Shown here one piece after another: positions 16,183 to 24,224 of a DNA stretch of 35,653 bases. Numbering within the stretch: the stretch's first letter is position 1; each line of letters begins with the position of its first letter. The notes beneath the pieces are model-generated. The model was given only the letters and a program-made list of their open reading frames with translations, did no database searches and had not been told where the DNA came from. The position numbers and the translations under genes are program-made. The DNA is from Mesorhizobium sp. Its GTDB lineage: Bacteria > Pseudomonadota > Alphaproteobacteria > Rhizobiales > Rhizobiaceae. The stretch lies in the NCBI RefSeq assembly GCF_005063415.1, contig NZ_SUEG01000049.1:306-35958 (forward strand), in the 5' to 3' direction.

Positions 16183-16980
16183 TCAACGGGTGTTCTGCCG
16201 CAACCACTTCTTCCACGCGGCTTCGGAGCCGTTGAAGACGTTGATGTCGGCGTTTCCGGCCATGCCCGGCACGACGCCCGTTCCGGTATACTGCCAGAAG
16301 GTGAAGGGATGGCTGCCGTATTTCTGGCGCGGATGCCCTGCGACGGAGCGCAGCCAGTAGGGGTAGCCGGGGAAGCCCGATAAACCATTATCTTCGAAGA
16401 AGTCGACCGACGTGTAGATGATCGGCTTCTTGCCGTAGTGTTTTTCGACGATTTCGAGGAATGTGCTCATCTCGCTGCGTACCGTGGCGGGATCGGGCCG
16501 CAGCTTGCAGGTCGGCGATTTCGGGTTCCATTCCATGTCGAGAACCGGCGGCATCGCCGAACTGTCTTTCGGCACGTTCTGGATGAACCAGCGCGCCTGG
16601 GTAGCGGCGGGCGTGCAAAAGTAGAAGAAATGATAGGCGGCGCGGGGGACGCCTGAGGCCTTGGTGCGGCTCCAATGCTCGTTGAAAGCTTCATCGAACC
16701 GGTCTCCGCCTTCGGTTGCCTTGATGAAGGCGAAAGAGATGCCGCTGGCCCTGGCGGCCGGCCAGTCGATCGAGGTCTGGTATTTGGAAACGTCGGTGCC
16801 GTGGACGGCATAGCTCCACGGTGCGCCGCTGTCCCATTCATGCGGGTCGGAATCGGCAAAACGCGGCGCGCGTACCGCAACCGTCGGGGCGCTGGATGAC
16901 GACAGCGATGGCGTCAGATCCTCGACCGTCGAGCAGGCACCAAGCAGCATCAGCGTTATGAGGACCGCGAAACGGCGCAT
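16183..16980 (-). CDS. GH25 family lysozyme, lipoprotein
   Basis: 265 aa. Lipoprotein signal peptide with lipobox L-G-A-C, lipidated Cys16, then a Ser-rich linker. The GH25 (Cellosyl-type muramidase) domain begins H-G-T-D-V-S-K-Y-Q at ~60 and has F-A-F-I-K-A-T-E-G, the acidic pair of D-M-E-W, and F-W-Q-Y-T-G-T-G. GH25 enzymes cut the beta-1,4 bond between N-acetylmuramic acid and N-acetylglucosamine. Co-oriented with the MltB-like gene 80 bases downstream, so a two-gene wall-remodelling operon is likely. Membrane anchoring argues for a housekeeping rather than phage-lysis role. Confidence 0.9.
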   Translation of the reverse strand: MRRFAVLITLMLLGACSTVEDLTPSLSSSSAPTVAVRAPRFADSDPHEWDSGAPWSYAVHGTDVSKYQTSIDWPAARASGISFAFIKATEGGDRFDEAFNEHWSRTKASGVPRAAYHFFYFCTPAATQARWFIQNVPKDSSAMPPVLDMEWNPKSPTCKLRPDPATVRSEMSTFLEIVEKHYGKKPIIYTSVDFFEDNGLSGFPGYPYWLRSVAGHPRQKYGSHPFTFWQYTGTGVVPGMAGNADINVFNGSEAAWKKWLRQNTR

Positions 16981-17181
16981 CGCTACTTCCCGAGCCGGTT
17001 TCAGCCGGCCGCTGATGGGTCTTTCCGCGGGTGGCCCCTCGACCGGGCGCGGCGTGTCTGAAACCGACGTACGCGACGCGCCTTGATCTTCGTTTCATGC
17101 GTTCCCAAACCGTTGCGCAGTCTGGGACGCATGCATTCAAGCCCCGCCGGACGGTCACCCCACAGGATCGCCCGGTCTGTC

Positions 17182-17262
17182 CTAAGCGCGCCGCTTCGAC
17201 GCGCTTAGATTGTCCATGCATGTCGTTGTCCCAAAACCGCTACGCACTTCTGGCGACATGCA
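17182..17262. repeat. two-hairpin palindromic intergenic element
   Basis: The 400-base gene-free stretch 16981-17380 contains CTAAGCGCG/CGCGCTTAG (17182-17190 and 17200-17208, 9-base loop) followed by TGCATGTCG/CGACATGCA (17217-17225 and 17254-17262). The second unit, with CCAAAACCGC inside, resembles a dispersed rhizobial intergenic repeat that I recall from many Rhizobiales genomes. I see no gene, and no clear promoter, in the rest of the stretch. Confidence 0.6.
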
Positions 17263-17380
17263 CCTGTGATCGCCGATCATGGTTGATATTCGGTTGACGG
17301 CGCTCGACAAGAGCCGCGATTTTGCCGAAACAATGGCGGCAAATCGATGACATAGATCGAGCGCGCCGGGGGAACTCAAA

Positions 17381-18760
17381 ATGCAGATCCTTTTGAAGTT
17401 CGTCAAATGGCTGCTCGGCCTGGCTGTGCTGGCTGCCGCGGTACTCGCCGGCTGGCTGTATTTTGCGCCGCCGGAACTGATCCGCGTCGGTTCCGGCTAT
17501 GCGGCCAAGATCGTCTGCTCGAACGTGTTCATCGCAGGGCGAGATGCTGACGACGTGCTCGCCGTCGATGTGCAGGCGCCAGGTCATCCGCTGCTGAAGC
17601 TGATGCGAGTGTCAGTCGACAAGGAGAAGAGAACGGTTTCGGCCGGCCTGTTCGGCGCGCTCGGCAAAAGTGTCGCGGTTGCGCGCGACGGGCTCGGCTG
17701 CGCCTCGGTTCCCGACGGCGATATTGCCGCCGCCAAGGCTGTCGCCGGAGCTGCACCGACGTCGGCGGCGCTGCCCGATGCGATCTGGCCGGACGGCGAC
17801 AAGGCCGATGCCTCGCAGGATCCCGAGGTCGCGAAAGTCCTCGACGATCCAGCAATGACCGGCGCCGGTATGCGGGCGGTGGTGGTGGTCAAGAACGGCC
17901 GCATCGTCGCAGAGCGCTATGGCGACGGCTTTTCCGAAAAGACGCCGCTATTGGGCTGGTCGATGACCAAGACGGTAAATGCGGCGATCGTCGGCACGCT
18001 GGTGAAGGACGGCAAGCTGGCGATGACTAACCAGGGTCTGTTCGGTCCCTGGAAGGGAGATGGCCGCGCCGTGATCAGCCTCGCCGACATGATGGCGATG
18101 TCGAGCGGGCTGGAATTCAACGAGGATTATGGCGACGTCGCCGATGTGACGCGCATGCTCTATCTCGAACCGGACATGGCGGGCTTTGCCGGATCCAAGC
18201 CGCTGACCGGCGAGGTCGGCAAGGTGTTTTCCTATTCGAGCGGCACGGCGGTGATGCTGTCCCGATTGTGGCAGGACGCGATCGGCGACAAGGACAAGGC
18301 GCTGGTCTGGCCGAGGACCGCGCTGTTCGATCCGCTCGGCATGCAGAGCGCGGTGCTTGAGGCCGACGAGCACGGCACCTTCGTCGGGTCGTCCTATCTC
18401 TATGCCACGGCACGCGACTGGGCGCGCTTCGGCCAGTTCCTGCTGCAGGGCGGCGTCTGGAACGGCAAGGAGATCCTGCCCGCCGGCTTCGTCGACTGGA
18501 TGCGGGAACCGGCAACTGCCTCGAAGGTCTACGGCAAGGGGCAATTATGGATAGAAGGGCCAGGCGACGAAGAAAACCCCGGCGCCGGCACTGCCGCCGG
18601 CCTGCCCAAGGACACCTACTGGATGGAGGGGCATGACGGACAAACGGTTCCCATCATTCCCTCCGAGCAGCTGGTTGTGGTGCGGCTCGGGCTGACGCCG
18701 GCCAAGCTCGGCTATCGGCCGCAGGTCATGGTGGCTGCGCTGGTGAAGGCGCTGCATTAG
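17381..18760 (+). CDS. membrane-anchored serine hydrolase (class C beta-lactamase fold)
   Basis: 459 aa. One N-terminal membrane helix (~residues 6-28) anchors a periplasmic domain. Motifs of the beta-lactamase/penicillin-binding fold: S-M-T-K with Ser194 and Lys197; a Y-S-S motif in the Y-x-N position (F-S-Y-S-S-G-T); and H-D-G-Q in place of K-T-G near the C-terminus. This set is typical of esterase or DD-peptidase-like members rather than true AmpC. GGGGGA precedes the ATG. It follows the two peptidoglycan hydrolases but on the opposite strand; substrate unknown. Confidence 0.85.
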   Translation: MQILLKFVKWLLGLAVLAAAVLAGWLYFAPPELIRVGSGYAAKIVCSNVFIAGRDADDVLAVDVQAPGHPLLKLMRVSVDKEKRTVSAGLFGALGKSVAVARDGLGCASVPDGDIAAAKAVAGAAPTSAALPDAIWPDGDKADASQDPEVAKVLDDPAMTGAGMRAVVVVKNGRIVAERYGDGFSEKTPLLGWSMTKTVNAAIVGTLVKDGKLAMTNQGLFGPWKGDGRAVISLADMMAMSSGLEFNEDYGDVADVTRMLYLEPDMAGFAGSKPLTGEVGKVFSYSSGTAVMLSRLWQDAIGDKDKALVWPRTALFDPLGMQSAVLEADEHGTFVGSSYLYATARDWARFGQFLLQGGVWNGKEILPAGFVDWMREPATASKVYGKGQLWIEGPGDEENPGAGTAAGLPKDTYWMEGHDGQTVPIIPSEQLVVVRLGLTPAKLGYRPQVMVAALVKALH

Positions 18761-18810
18761 GCTGTATCGATATTCAGGTGATGCCGGCCTGCAAACGGCG
18801 GTTTCCTGCG

Positions 18811-18925
18811 ATTCCGGCCTTCGCCGGCCAAAGCACTCATGAGCGGTCGTGGCAGTTAAGGCTACGGCCGACGTAGGCCGGTGCTCACGTACCCAAAAGT
18901 ACGCTCCGCTCCGGTTCTCGGAACC
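18811..18925. repeat. multi-hairpin intergenic element
   Basis: The gap between convergent genes holds four short perfect hairpins: CCGGC/GCCGG (18814-18827), CTACG/CGTAG (18862-18876), CGTAC/GTACG (18888-18903) and GGTTC/GAACC (18913-18925). This is REP-like in density and placement. The GTACCCAAAAGTAC part looks familiar from dispersed repeats, but I cannot confirm copy number. Confidence 0.4.
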
Positions 18926-18969
18926 CACCGTTTTCGACTCGGCCTGACCTGAATCTCAACACATCCTAG

Positions 18970-19635
18970 CTATCGACCTGGTCCGATCACGGCGAGCCAC
19001 GCATAGCCGCGATAAAGCGTTTGGAAACGGAAGCTTGCGCCAACTCTTGCAGATTCCGAATCCAGAACCGCGCGCAGCGATTGACGCGGCTCGACATGGA
19101 AATTTTTCAGCCAGCCGCGCAGCAGCGTGCGGAACCAGCCGGGCAGGGCTTCCTGCTGGCCAAAATCGACGACATGCAGCGAGCCGCCAGGAGACAGGGC
19201 AGCAAGAGCCGCGGATACCGTCTTTTCCCAGCCGGGGATCATCGACAGCGAATATGAGACAAAGACGCGGTCGAAACTTTCGACGCCGAACAATGCCGTC
19301 GCGTCGAAATCGGTGGCGTCGCCGCGCGCCAGCGTGACGCGGCCGGAGAGGCCTTCGCGGGCAAGGGCGGCGGTGGCCGTCTCCAGCATCTCGGCCGAAA
19401 TATCGAGGCCGAAGAAGCGGGCGCCGGGATAGCGGCGGGCGGCGAGGATGATGTTGCGGCCGGTGCCGCAGCCAAGCTCGAGCACGGTCCCGCCGGCCGG
19501 CACATCAAGGCCGGAGATAAGCCGGTCGCGGCCGAGCAGATAGTATTTGCGGGTCAGGTCGTAGATATGACGCTGCCAACGATAGACGCCGTCCATCAGC
19601 TCGGCATGGCTGGCCGGCAATTCGGTCGCGCTCAT
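18970..19635 (-). CDS. btaB: betaine-lipid N-methyltransferase BtaB
   Basis: 221-aa class I SAM methyltransferase (V-L-E-L-G-C-G-T-G-R-N at ~51-61, G-L-D-I-S-A-E-M-L). In Rhodobacter and Sinorhizobium BtaB trimethylates diacylglyceryl homoserine to the phosphorus-free betaine lipid DGTS. The assignment rests on the partner: its ATG overlaps the btaA stop by four bases (ATGA), so both are co-translated from the Pho-controlled operon. Acts at the inner membrane surface. The following ~200 bases hold only repeats. Confidence 0.9.
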   Translation of the reverse strand: MSATELPASHAELMDGVYRWQRHIYDLTRKYYLLGRDRLISGLDVPAGGTVLELGCGTGRNIILAARRYPGARFFGLDISAEMLETATAALAREGLSGRVTLARGDATDFDATALFGVESFDRVFVSYSLSMIPGWEKTVSAALAALSPGGSLHVVDFGQQEALPGWFRTLLRGWLKNFHVEPRQSLRAVLDSESARVGASFRFQTLYRGYAWLAVIGPGR

Positions 19636-20879
19636 GCGCCGTGCTTCACGTAGAGATGGAAGCCGCCATAGATGGCCGAGCGATCGCGGGCCGAAAACTC
19701 GCGCGAGGCGTCGTTCTCATAGCGCCACTGGTCGAGCAGCGAATTCGAGACGCGGCCGGGCAACAGGCTGGGTTCCGCCGCGGTGCGGAAGATGACGCGG
19801 GCGCCGGTGGAGGCGGTTCGGGTGATCTCGGCCCACAACCCGTTGAGCTGGTCGTCGGTCATCCAGTCCTGTGCATCGAGCAGCACGAAGCGATCCACCG
19901 AGCCGGCATCCTTGCCGGCAAGGAACTCGATCAGATTGGCGTGGTGGATGGCAACGCGATCGACATTGTTGCGGATCGCCTTGTAGTTGCGCTTTTCGAG
20001 ATAGGCGGGCAGGGCGGCCTCGCCGGGATTGGGATAGCGGCGGGCGAAAGCCTGCCAGGCGAAATAGTTGGTCTTCAGCGGAAAATCGCAGGCGAGCTTT
20101 TCCAGTCGTGCCTTCAGGACGCTGGCCATGGTGCCGTCACCCGAGGTGATCAGCGAATCGTACTGGGCCGGTGGAATGCCGAGGCCGAACAGCGAAGCCT
20201 TTCGCGAGGTCGCCCATTTCAGCAGCGGTTTTTCGAAGGCCGGCGCCAGCTCCTCGTCGAAGAAGCGGCGCTGATCGGCGATGCTCTTGGCGTCCATGAT
20301 GCCGGCCGGGTCGACGCCGAAGAACTTTGCGGTGCGGTGGCCCATGGCGATGAACAGGCCGAGCAGGCCCGTCTGGTAGAAATTGCGGTCGAAGACAGCG
20401 ATGCGGCGACGGCCGCGCCAGTTGCGCCGCTCCCAATAATGGCGGCTGACCGGATCGAGATGCGGCGCGATGAAGCGGTCGTAGGCCTGTGAATTGTGCC
20501 CGGTCCCAGCCGCGCCGAAGAAACGGAACAGGTCGCCCTGCGACGGCAGGTGACGGACGGCTTCGAGCTTCATGCGGTTCAGCGCGATATGGGCGGCGTT
20601 GAGGTCGACGGCATCGATCCTTTCCGGCGACCGGGTGAGATAGGCGAGGATGTTACAGCCGCCAGACGCGATGGTGACGATACGGTGGCCCGTCCCGAGC
20701 TGCATCGCATCCATGTCCACGTCTGGGTCTTCCCAGATCTGCGGGTAGACAAGGCCGGAGAACAGGAAGGCGAACAGGCGCTCGGAGATGCCGGCTTTCG
20801 ACAGCGGGCGGTTCTGGTAGACGGCCTTGCCGACTTCCTTGCCGCGGCGAAAAACCAGTTCCCCAGAAATGTCCGTCAT
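19632..20879 (-). CDS. btaA: S-adenosylmethionine:diacylglycerol 3-amino-3-carboxypropyltransferase BtaA
   Basis: 415-aa DUF3419 protein. BtaA moves the 3-amino-3-carboxypropyl group of SAM to diacylglycerol, the first step of betaine-lipid synthesis. Marks: L-V-Y-P-Q-I-W-E-D-P near the N-terminus, I-A-S-G-G-C-N (SAM loop), D-A-V-D-L-N-A-A-H, and L-D-A-Q-D-W-M near the C-terminus. I choose the ATG at 20879: the longer in-frame ATG at 20930 lies inside the Pho box, so the extra 17 codons are upstream DNA. It lies directly downstream of the broken hydantoinase gene on the same strand but has its own promoter signal. Confidence 0.93.
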   Translation of the reverse strand: MTDISGELVFRRGKEVGKAVYQNRPLSKAGISERLFAFLFSGLVYPQIWEDPDVDMDAMQLGTGHRIVTIASGGCNILAYLTRSPERIDAVDLNAAHIALNRMKLEAVRHLPSQGDLFRFFGAAGTGHNSQAYDRFIAPHLDPVSRHYWERRNWRGRRRIAVFDRNFYQTGLLGLFIAMGHRTAKFFGVDPAGIMDAKSIADQRRFFDEELAPAFEKPLLKWATSRKASLFGLGIPPAQYDSLITSGDGTMASVLKARLEKLACDFPLKTNYFAWQAFARRYPNPGEAALPAYLEKRNYKAIRNNVDRVAIHHANLIEFLAGKDAGSVDRFVLLDAQDWMTDDQLNGLWAEITRTASTGARVIFRTAAEPSLLPGRVSNSLLDQWRYENDASREFSARDRSAIYGGFHLYVKHGA

Positions 20880-20928
20880 GGCAAGGCGATTCCCCGTTTG
20901 CTTTGCCGCAAGCGGGTAGCGCAGGGTC

Positions 20929-20946
20929 ATGACAGCCCAGTGACAG
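20929..20946 (-). promoter_or_regulatory. Pho box upstream of btaAB
   Basis: On the minus strand CTGTCAC (20946-20940), four bases TGGG, CTGTCAT (20935-20929): two 7-bp direct repeats with 11-bp period, matching the PhoB consensus (CTGTCAT-N4-CTGTCAT) at 13 of 14 repeat positions. It lies 49 bases before the btaA start. In Sinorhizobium, btaAB is induced by phosphate starvation through PhoB, which fits. Confidence 0.85.
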
Positions 20947-20957
20947 CCTGTTGAAGT

Positions 20958-22166
20958 TCAGGCCTTGCCAAATCCGCCTGGAGTGGGTGTCGTCACGATG
21001 ACCGCCTCGCCGGCGTCGAGAACGGTCTGATCGCAGGCCTTCAGGACCTCGACGCGGCCATCCTTGCGGCGGATCTTGGTCGAGCCAACCTCGCCATCGC
21101 CGCCGCCGTCCAGGCCTTGCGGCGGGCGGTTGCGATGCGAGGACAGGATCGCGCATTCCATCTTTTCTAGGAAGCGGATGGTGCGCTTGGTGCCGTCGCC
21201 AGCATTCCATTTGCCTCTGCCGCCGGAGCCTTCGCGGATATGAAAATCCTCGAGCAATACCGGGAAACGCAGTTCCAGCACTTCCGGATCGGTCAGGCGC
21301 GAATTGGTCATATGGGTGTGGACGCCGGAGGTGCCGGCAAAGCCGCGGCCGTCGTTCATCCGGCCGGCCGGCGAGCCCGAGCAAATCGTCTCGTAATACT
21401 GGTACTGCTTGTTGCCGAAGGTGAGATTATTCATCGTGCCTTGCGCATTGGCCATCGCGCCCATCGCGCCGAACAGCGCGTTGGTGACGTGCTGCGAGGT
21501 CTCGACATTGCCGGCGACGACTGCCGCGGGATAGGCGGGCTTCAGCATCGAGCCGTCGGGAATGATGATGTTGATCGGCCGCAGGCATCCGGCATTCATC
21601 GGGATGTTGTCTTCGACCATGACGCGGAACGCATAAAGCACAGCGGCACGGGCGACCGGCTCTGGTGCATTGAAGTTGTTCTTCATGACCGGCGATGTCC
21701 CGGTGAAATCGACAGTCGCTTCTCGCTTCCGCCGGTCGACCGATATCTTCACCCTGATCATTTGGCCGGTGTCGGTCGGATATTCGTATTCGGAACTGTC
21801 GGGCAGCCGCTCCAGCACGCGACGCACGCTTTCGGCGGCATTGTCCTGGACGTGGCCCATATAGGCTTCGACCACATCGAGACCGAAATGCGCGACCATC
21901 TTGCGCAGTTCGGCGACGCCCTTTTCGTTCGCGGCGATCTGCGCCTTGAGGTCGGCGATGTTCTGGTGCGGATTGCGCGCCGGGTAGGGGTGGTCGGTGA
22001 GCAGCGTCTCCAGGTCCTTTTCGCGGAACCGGCCGCGATCGACGATGCGGAAATTATCGAACAGCACGCCTTCCTCGTCGACGGTAGTGGCAAGCGGCGT
22101 CATCGAGCCAGGCGCGGTGCCGCCGATGTCGGCATGGTGGCCGCGCGAAGCGACGTAAAAGAGGAT
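20958..22166 (-). pseudogene. hydantoinase B / 5-oxoprolinase C-terminal fragment (in-frame chimera)
   Basis: About 402 residues, starting at I-L-F-Y-V-A-S-R-G-H-H-A-D-I-G-G and ending P-T-P-G-G-F-G-K-A, match the C-terminal part of HyuB/5-oxoprolinase, enzymes of ATP-dependent hydrolysis of 5-oxoproline or hydantoins. Family hallmarks R-G-H-H-A-D-I-G-G, D-F-T-G-T-S and N-A-G-C-L-R-P-I are intact. The first part of HyuB (the segment before R-G-H-H) and any HyuA half are missing, replaced in frame by helicase sequence. Joined to 22191-23030 it makes one open frame of 690 codons, but neither half is a complete enzyme. Confidence 0.85.
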
Positions 22167-22167
22167 T

Positions 22168-22190
22168 TCCTCCCCCTCAAGGGGGGAGGA
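22168..22190. repeat. hairpin repeat at the chimera junction
   Basis: Minus strand TCCTCCCCC, loop CTTGA, GGGGGAGGA: a perfect 9-bp stem, translated S-S-P-L-E-G-E-E. It resembles the G/C-rich palindromic repeats found between rhizobial genes. It lies exactly between the helicase and the hydantoinase parts. Confidence 0.75.
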
Positions 22191-23030
22191 TTGAGGCCGC
22201 TGTGCCAGCAGGCGCAGCCACATGTACTGGGCGGTGTTGGTGTCCTGATACTCGTCGACGAGGATGTAGCGGAAGCGCTTGTGGTATTCCTTCAGCACGT
22301 CCGGATTGGCGCGGAAGATGCGGATCGGGTGGCATAGCAGATCGCCGAAGTCGCAAGCGTTCAGCGTTTTCAGCCGCTCCTGATAGGCCTTGTAGAGCTC
22401 GCGGCCCTTGCCGTTGGCGAAGGCACGGGCATCGCCCTCGGGGATGTCGGCGGGACCGAGGCCTTTGTTCTTCCAGCCGTCGATCATCTGGGCGAACTGC
22501 TTGGCCGGCCAGCGCTTGTCGTCCAGCCCTTCGGCCTGGATGAGCTGCTTGATCAGCCGCACGACATCATCGGTGTCGAGAATGGTGAAGTCGGATTTGA
22601 GCCCGGCCAGCTCGGCATGTCGGCGCAGCAGCTTGACGCCAATCGAGTGGAAGGTGCCGAGCCACGGCATGCCCTCGACATTGCCGTCGCCGATCAACAG
22701 GCCGATGCGCTGCTTCATCTCGCGCGCCGCCTTGTTGGTGAAGGTGACGGCGAGGATCTGCGAGGGAAAGGCCTTGCCGGTGGCAAGGATGTGGGCGATG
22801 CGGGTGGTGAGCACCCGCGTCTTGCCGGTGCCGGCGCCGGCCAGCACCAGCACCGGGCCTTCGGTGGTTTCTACTGCCAGCCGCTGCTCGGGGTTGAGGC
22901 CGTTGAGATAATCGGGCGCGTTGTTCTGGTTGCTGCGGGCAGCCATGGCGCGCGCGGCAATGCCCGACGGGGCCGCGGGCCGCGCGTTCGGTTCGTCAAA
23001 AAACGGCATGTCTTCCGAAAACCCGGACAT
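22191..23030 (-). pseudogene. UvrD/PcrA-type helicase N-terminal fragment
   Basis: About 280 residues from ATG 23030 match superfamily 1A DNA helicases: Q motif region L-N-P-E-Q-R-L-A-V, Walker A G-A-G-T-G-K-T at ~62-68, motif Ia T-F-T-N-K-A-A-R-E-M, and motif II L-V-D-E-Y-Q-D-T-N. The sequence departs right after W-L-R-L-L-A-Q-R-P, where family members soon continue to motif III (G-D-D-D-Q-S-I-Y). Motifs III-VI, needed for ATP hydrolysis coupling and unwinding, are absent. UvrD-like proteins are normally ~650-850 aa. The fragment runs in frame into the hydantoinase piece. Confidence 0.88.
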
Positions 23031-23121
23031 CTCCCCCGAATGTAGTGATTCGGCAGCGAAAGGCCAGAAGTGTCTCCGTTTTGTTCTGGTAAAGCACCCG
23101 AGCGGTGCGATACCCGCCTGC

Positions 23122-23961
23122 TCAGGCCTTGCGGTAACCCAGCGCTACGAACAACCGGTGTCCGAACGAGCGCGCTTCCCCTGCTATCACCGCGCTCAGG
23201 GCGGCCAGCATTTGATCGTAGTAGCGGCTGCCGGCGGGCGAAGCCAGGAATGTCGAATAAAGCTTGAGATCTTCAAGCGGCAGATCTCTGTAGGTGTAGG
23301 CGGCCCCTTCCATGACGTTTTGTTCGATTTTCTGGCGAATGCTTGCGTATTGCCGGTGCACCAGAGCCATGATCTGGTCGTCCGGGAGGGATTTTCCTGC
23401 CGCTCCCACCACGCCCGAAAACATCGCGTAGCCTATATTCAGCGCCATTGCTTCGCCCGTGTCGACGGCGCTGATGTCATCCATGATCTTCCTGTACAAC
23501 TCGAGACGGACCGGATCCTTGGATGGCAGCTCGGCGAGGATGCGGTGGCCGTCTGTCCTCTTTTTTTCCTTACCCTCAGAACCAGACGATTGAATTTCCA
23601 GAGCGGTAACACGTTTGCCCAAAGCCGAAGCGTAGAACGCGGCAAGATCGGACAGATCGGCAGCGGTCAGCTTGTCCGCCATGTGCAATTCGACGGCCGT
23701 CTCCATTTTGGCCGCGTCGAAGGAGCCTTCCATCGCCTCCGACCAGGCCTCCTGGAAATTTTTCGACAGAGGTCCCGGTATGGAGTTCATGCCATTGGCG
23801 ATACTGGGGCCGATGCCCATCAGCATCTCGTGAAGGCCGTTTGCCCTGTTGATCTCGCCGATCGTCTGTGCCGGTGCGGCCACTGTCACGGCGACCAGCC
23901 CGAGGAGGAGAGCGCATACGATAAGCACTGCTCGTGTCGTAGGCACTAGGAATGACGTCAC
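23122..23961 (-). CDS. secreted DUF2059-like hypothetical protein
   Basis: 279 aa from GTG 23961, chosen because GGAG is 8 bases upstream and the protein then starts with a signal peptide (M-T-S-F-L-V-P...A-P-A-Q-T). A TTG at 23991 gives ten more residues. The helical mature part ends with Y-S-T-F-L-A-S-P-A-G-S-R-Y-Y-D-Q-M, the pattern of DUF2059 C-termini; an earlier L-S-D-L-A-A-F-Y-A-S-A-L-G-K looks like a second, diverged copy. Function unknown, periplasmic. The gene ends 91 bases before the helicase start. Confidence 0.75.
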   Translation of the reverse strand: MTSFLVPTTRAVLIVCALLLGLVAVTVAAPAQTIGEINRANGLHEMLMGIGPSIANGMNSIPGPLSKNFQEAWSEAMEGSFDAAKMETAVELHMADKLTAADLSDLAAFYASALGKRVTALEIQSSGSEGKEKKRTDGHRILAELPSKDPVRLELYRKIMDDISAVDTGEAMALNIGYAMFSGVVGAAGKSLPDDQIMALVHRQYASIRQKIEQNVMEGAAYTYRDLPLEDLKLYSTFLASPAGSRYYDQMLAALSAVIAGEARSFGHRLFVALGYRKA

Positions 23962-24224
23962 TCTGGTTGCTCCAAGGTTTTGGTGGCTCAAGCCAGATTG
24001 CTGGAAAACCTGGTTACCGGCAAGGTGAGATCGCTACTTTAGCGTGTGGCCTCGAGTTTGCCCACAGCGTTGAAATCAGCAGCGTCGTTGTTGGTCCGAT
24101 CATGGATTGCTTCGAGCTCGCTTGACACACAAGACGGGCCGGAGAAAGTTGCGTGGGGGCAGGAACGCAATGCGGGGTTGCCCATGGACGCGTCGCGAAG
24201 CGCACCGGTCGAAGGAGCACCGTC

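Noticed and set aside
16183..16980. Prophage endolysin
   Set aside because: The GH25 enzyme has a lipobox and no holin, spanin or phage structural genes are near.
24122..24150. gcd promoter with TTGACA
   Set aside because: The -35 is excellent, but the hexamer 17 bases later (AAAGTT) is a poor -10, so I do not list it as a feature.
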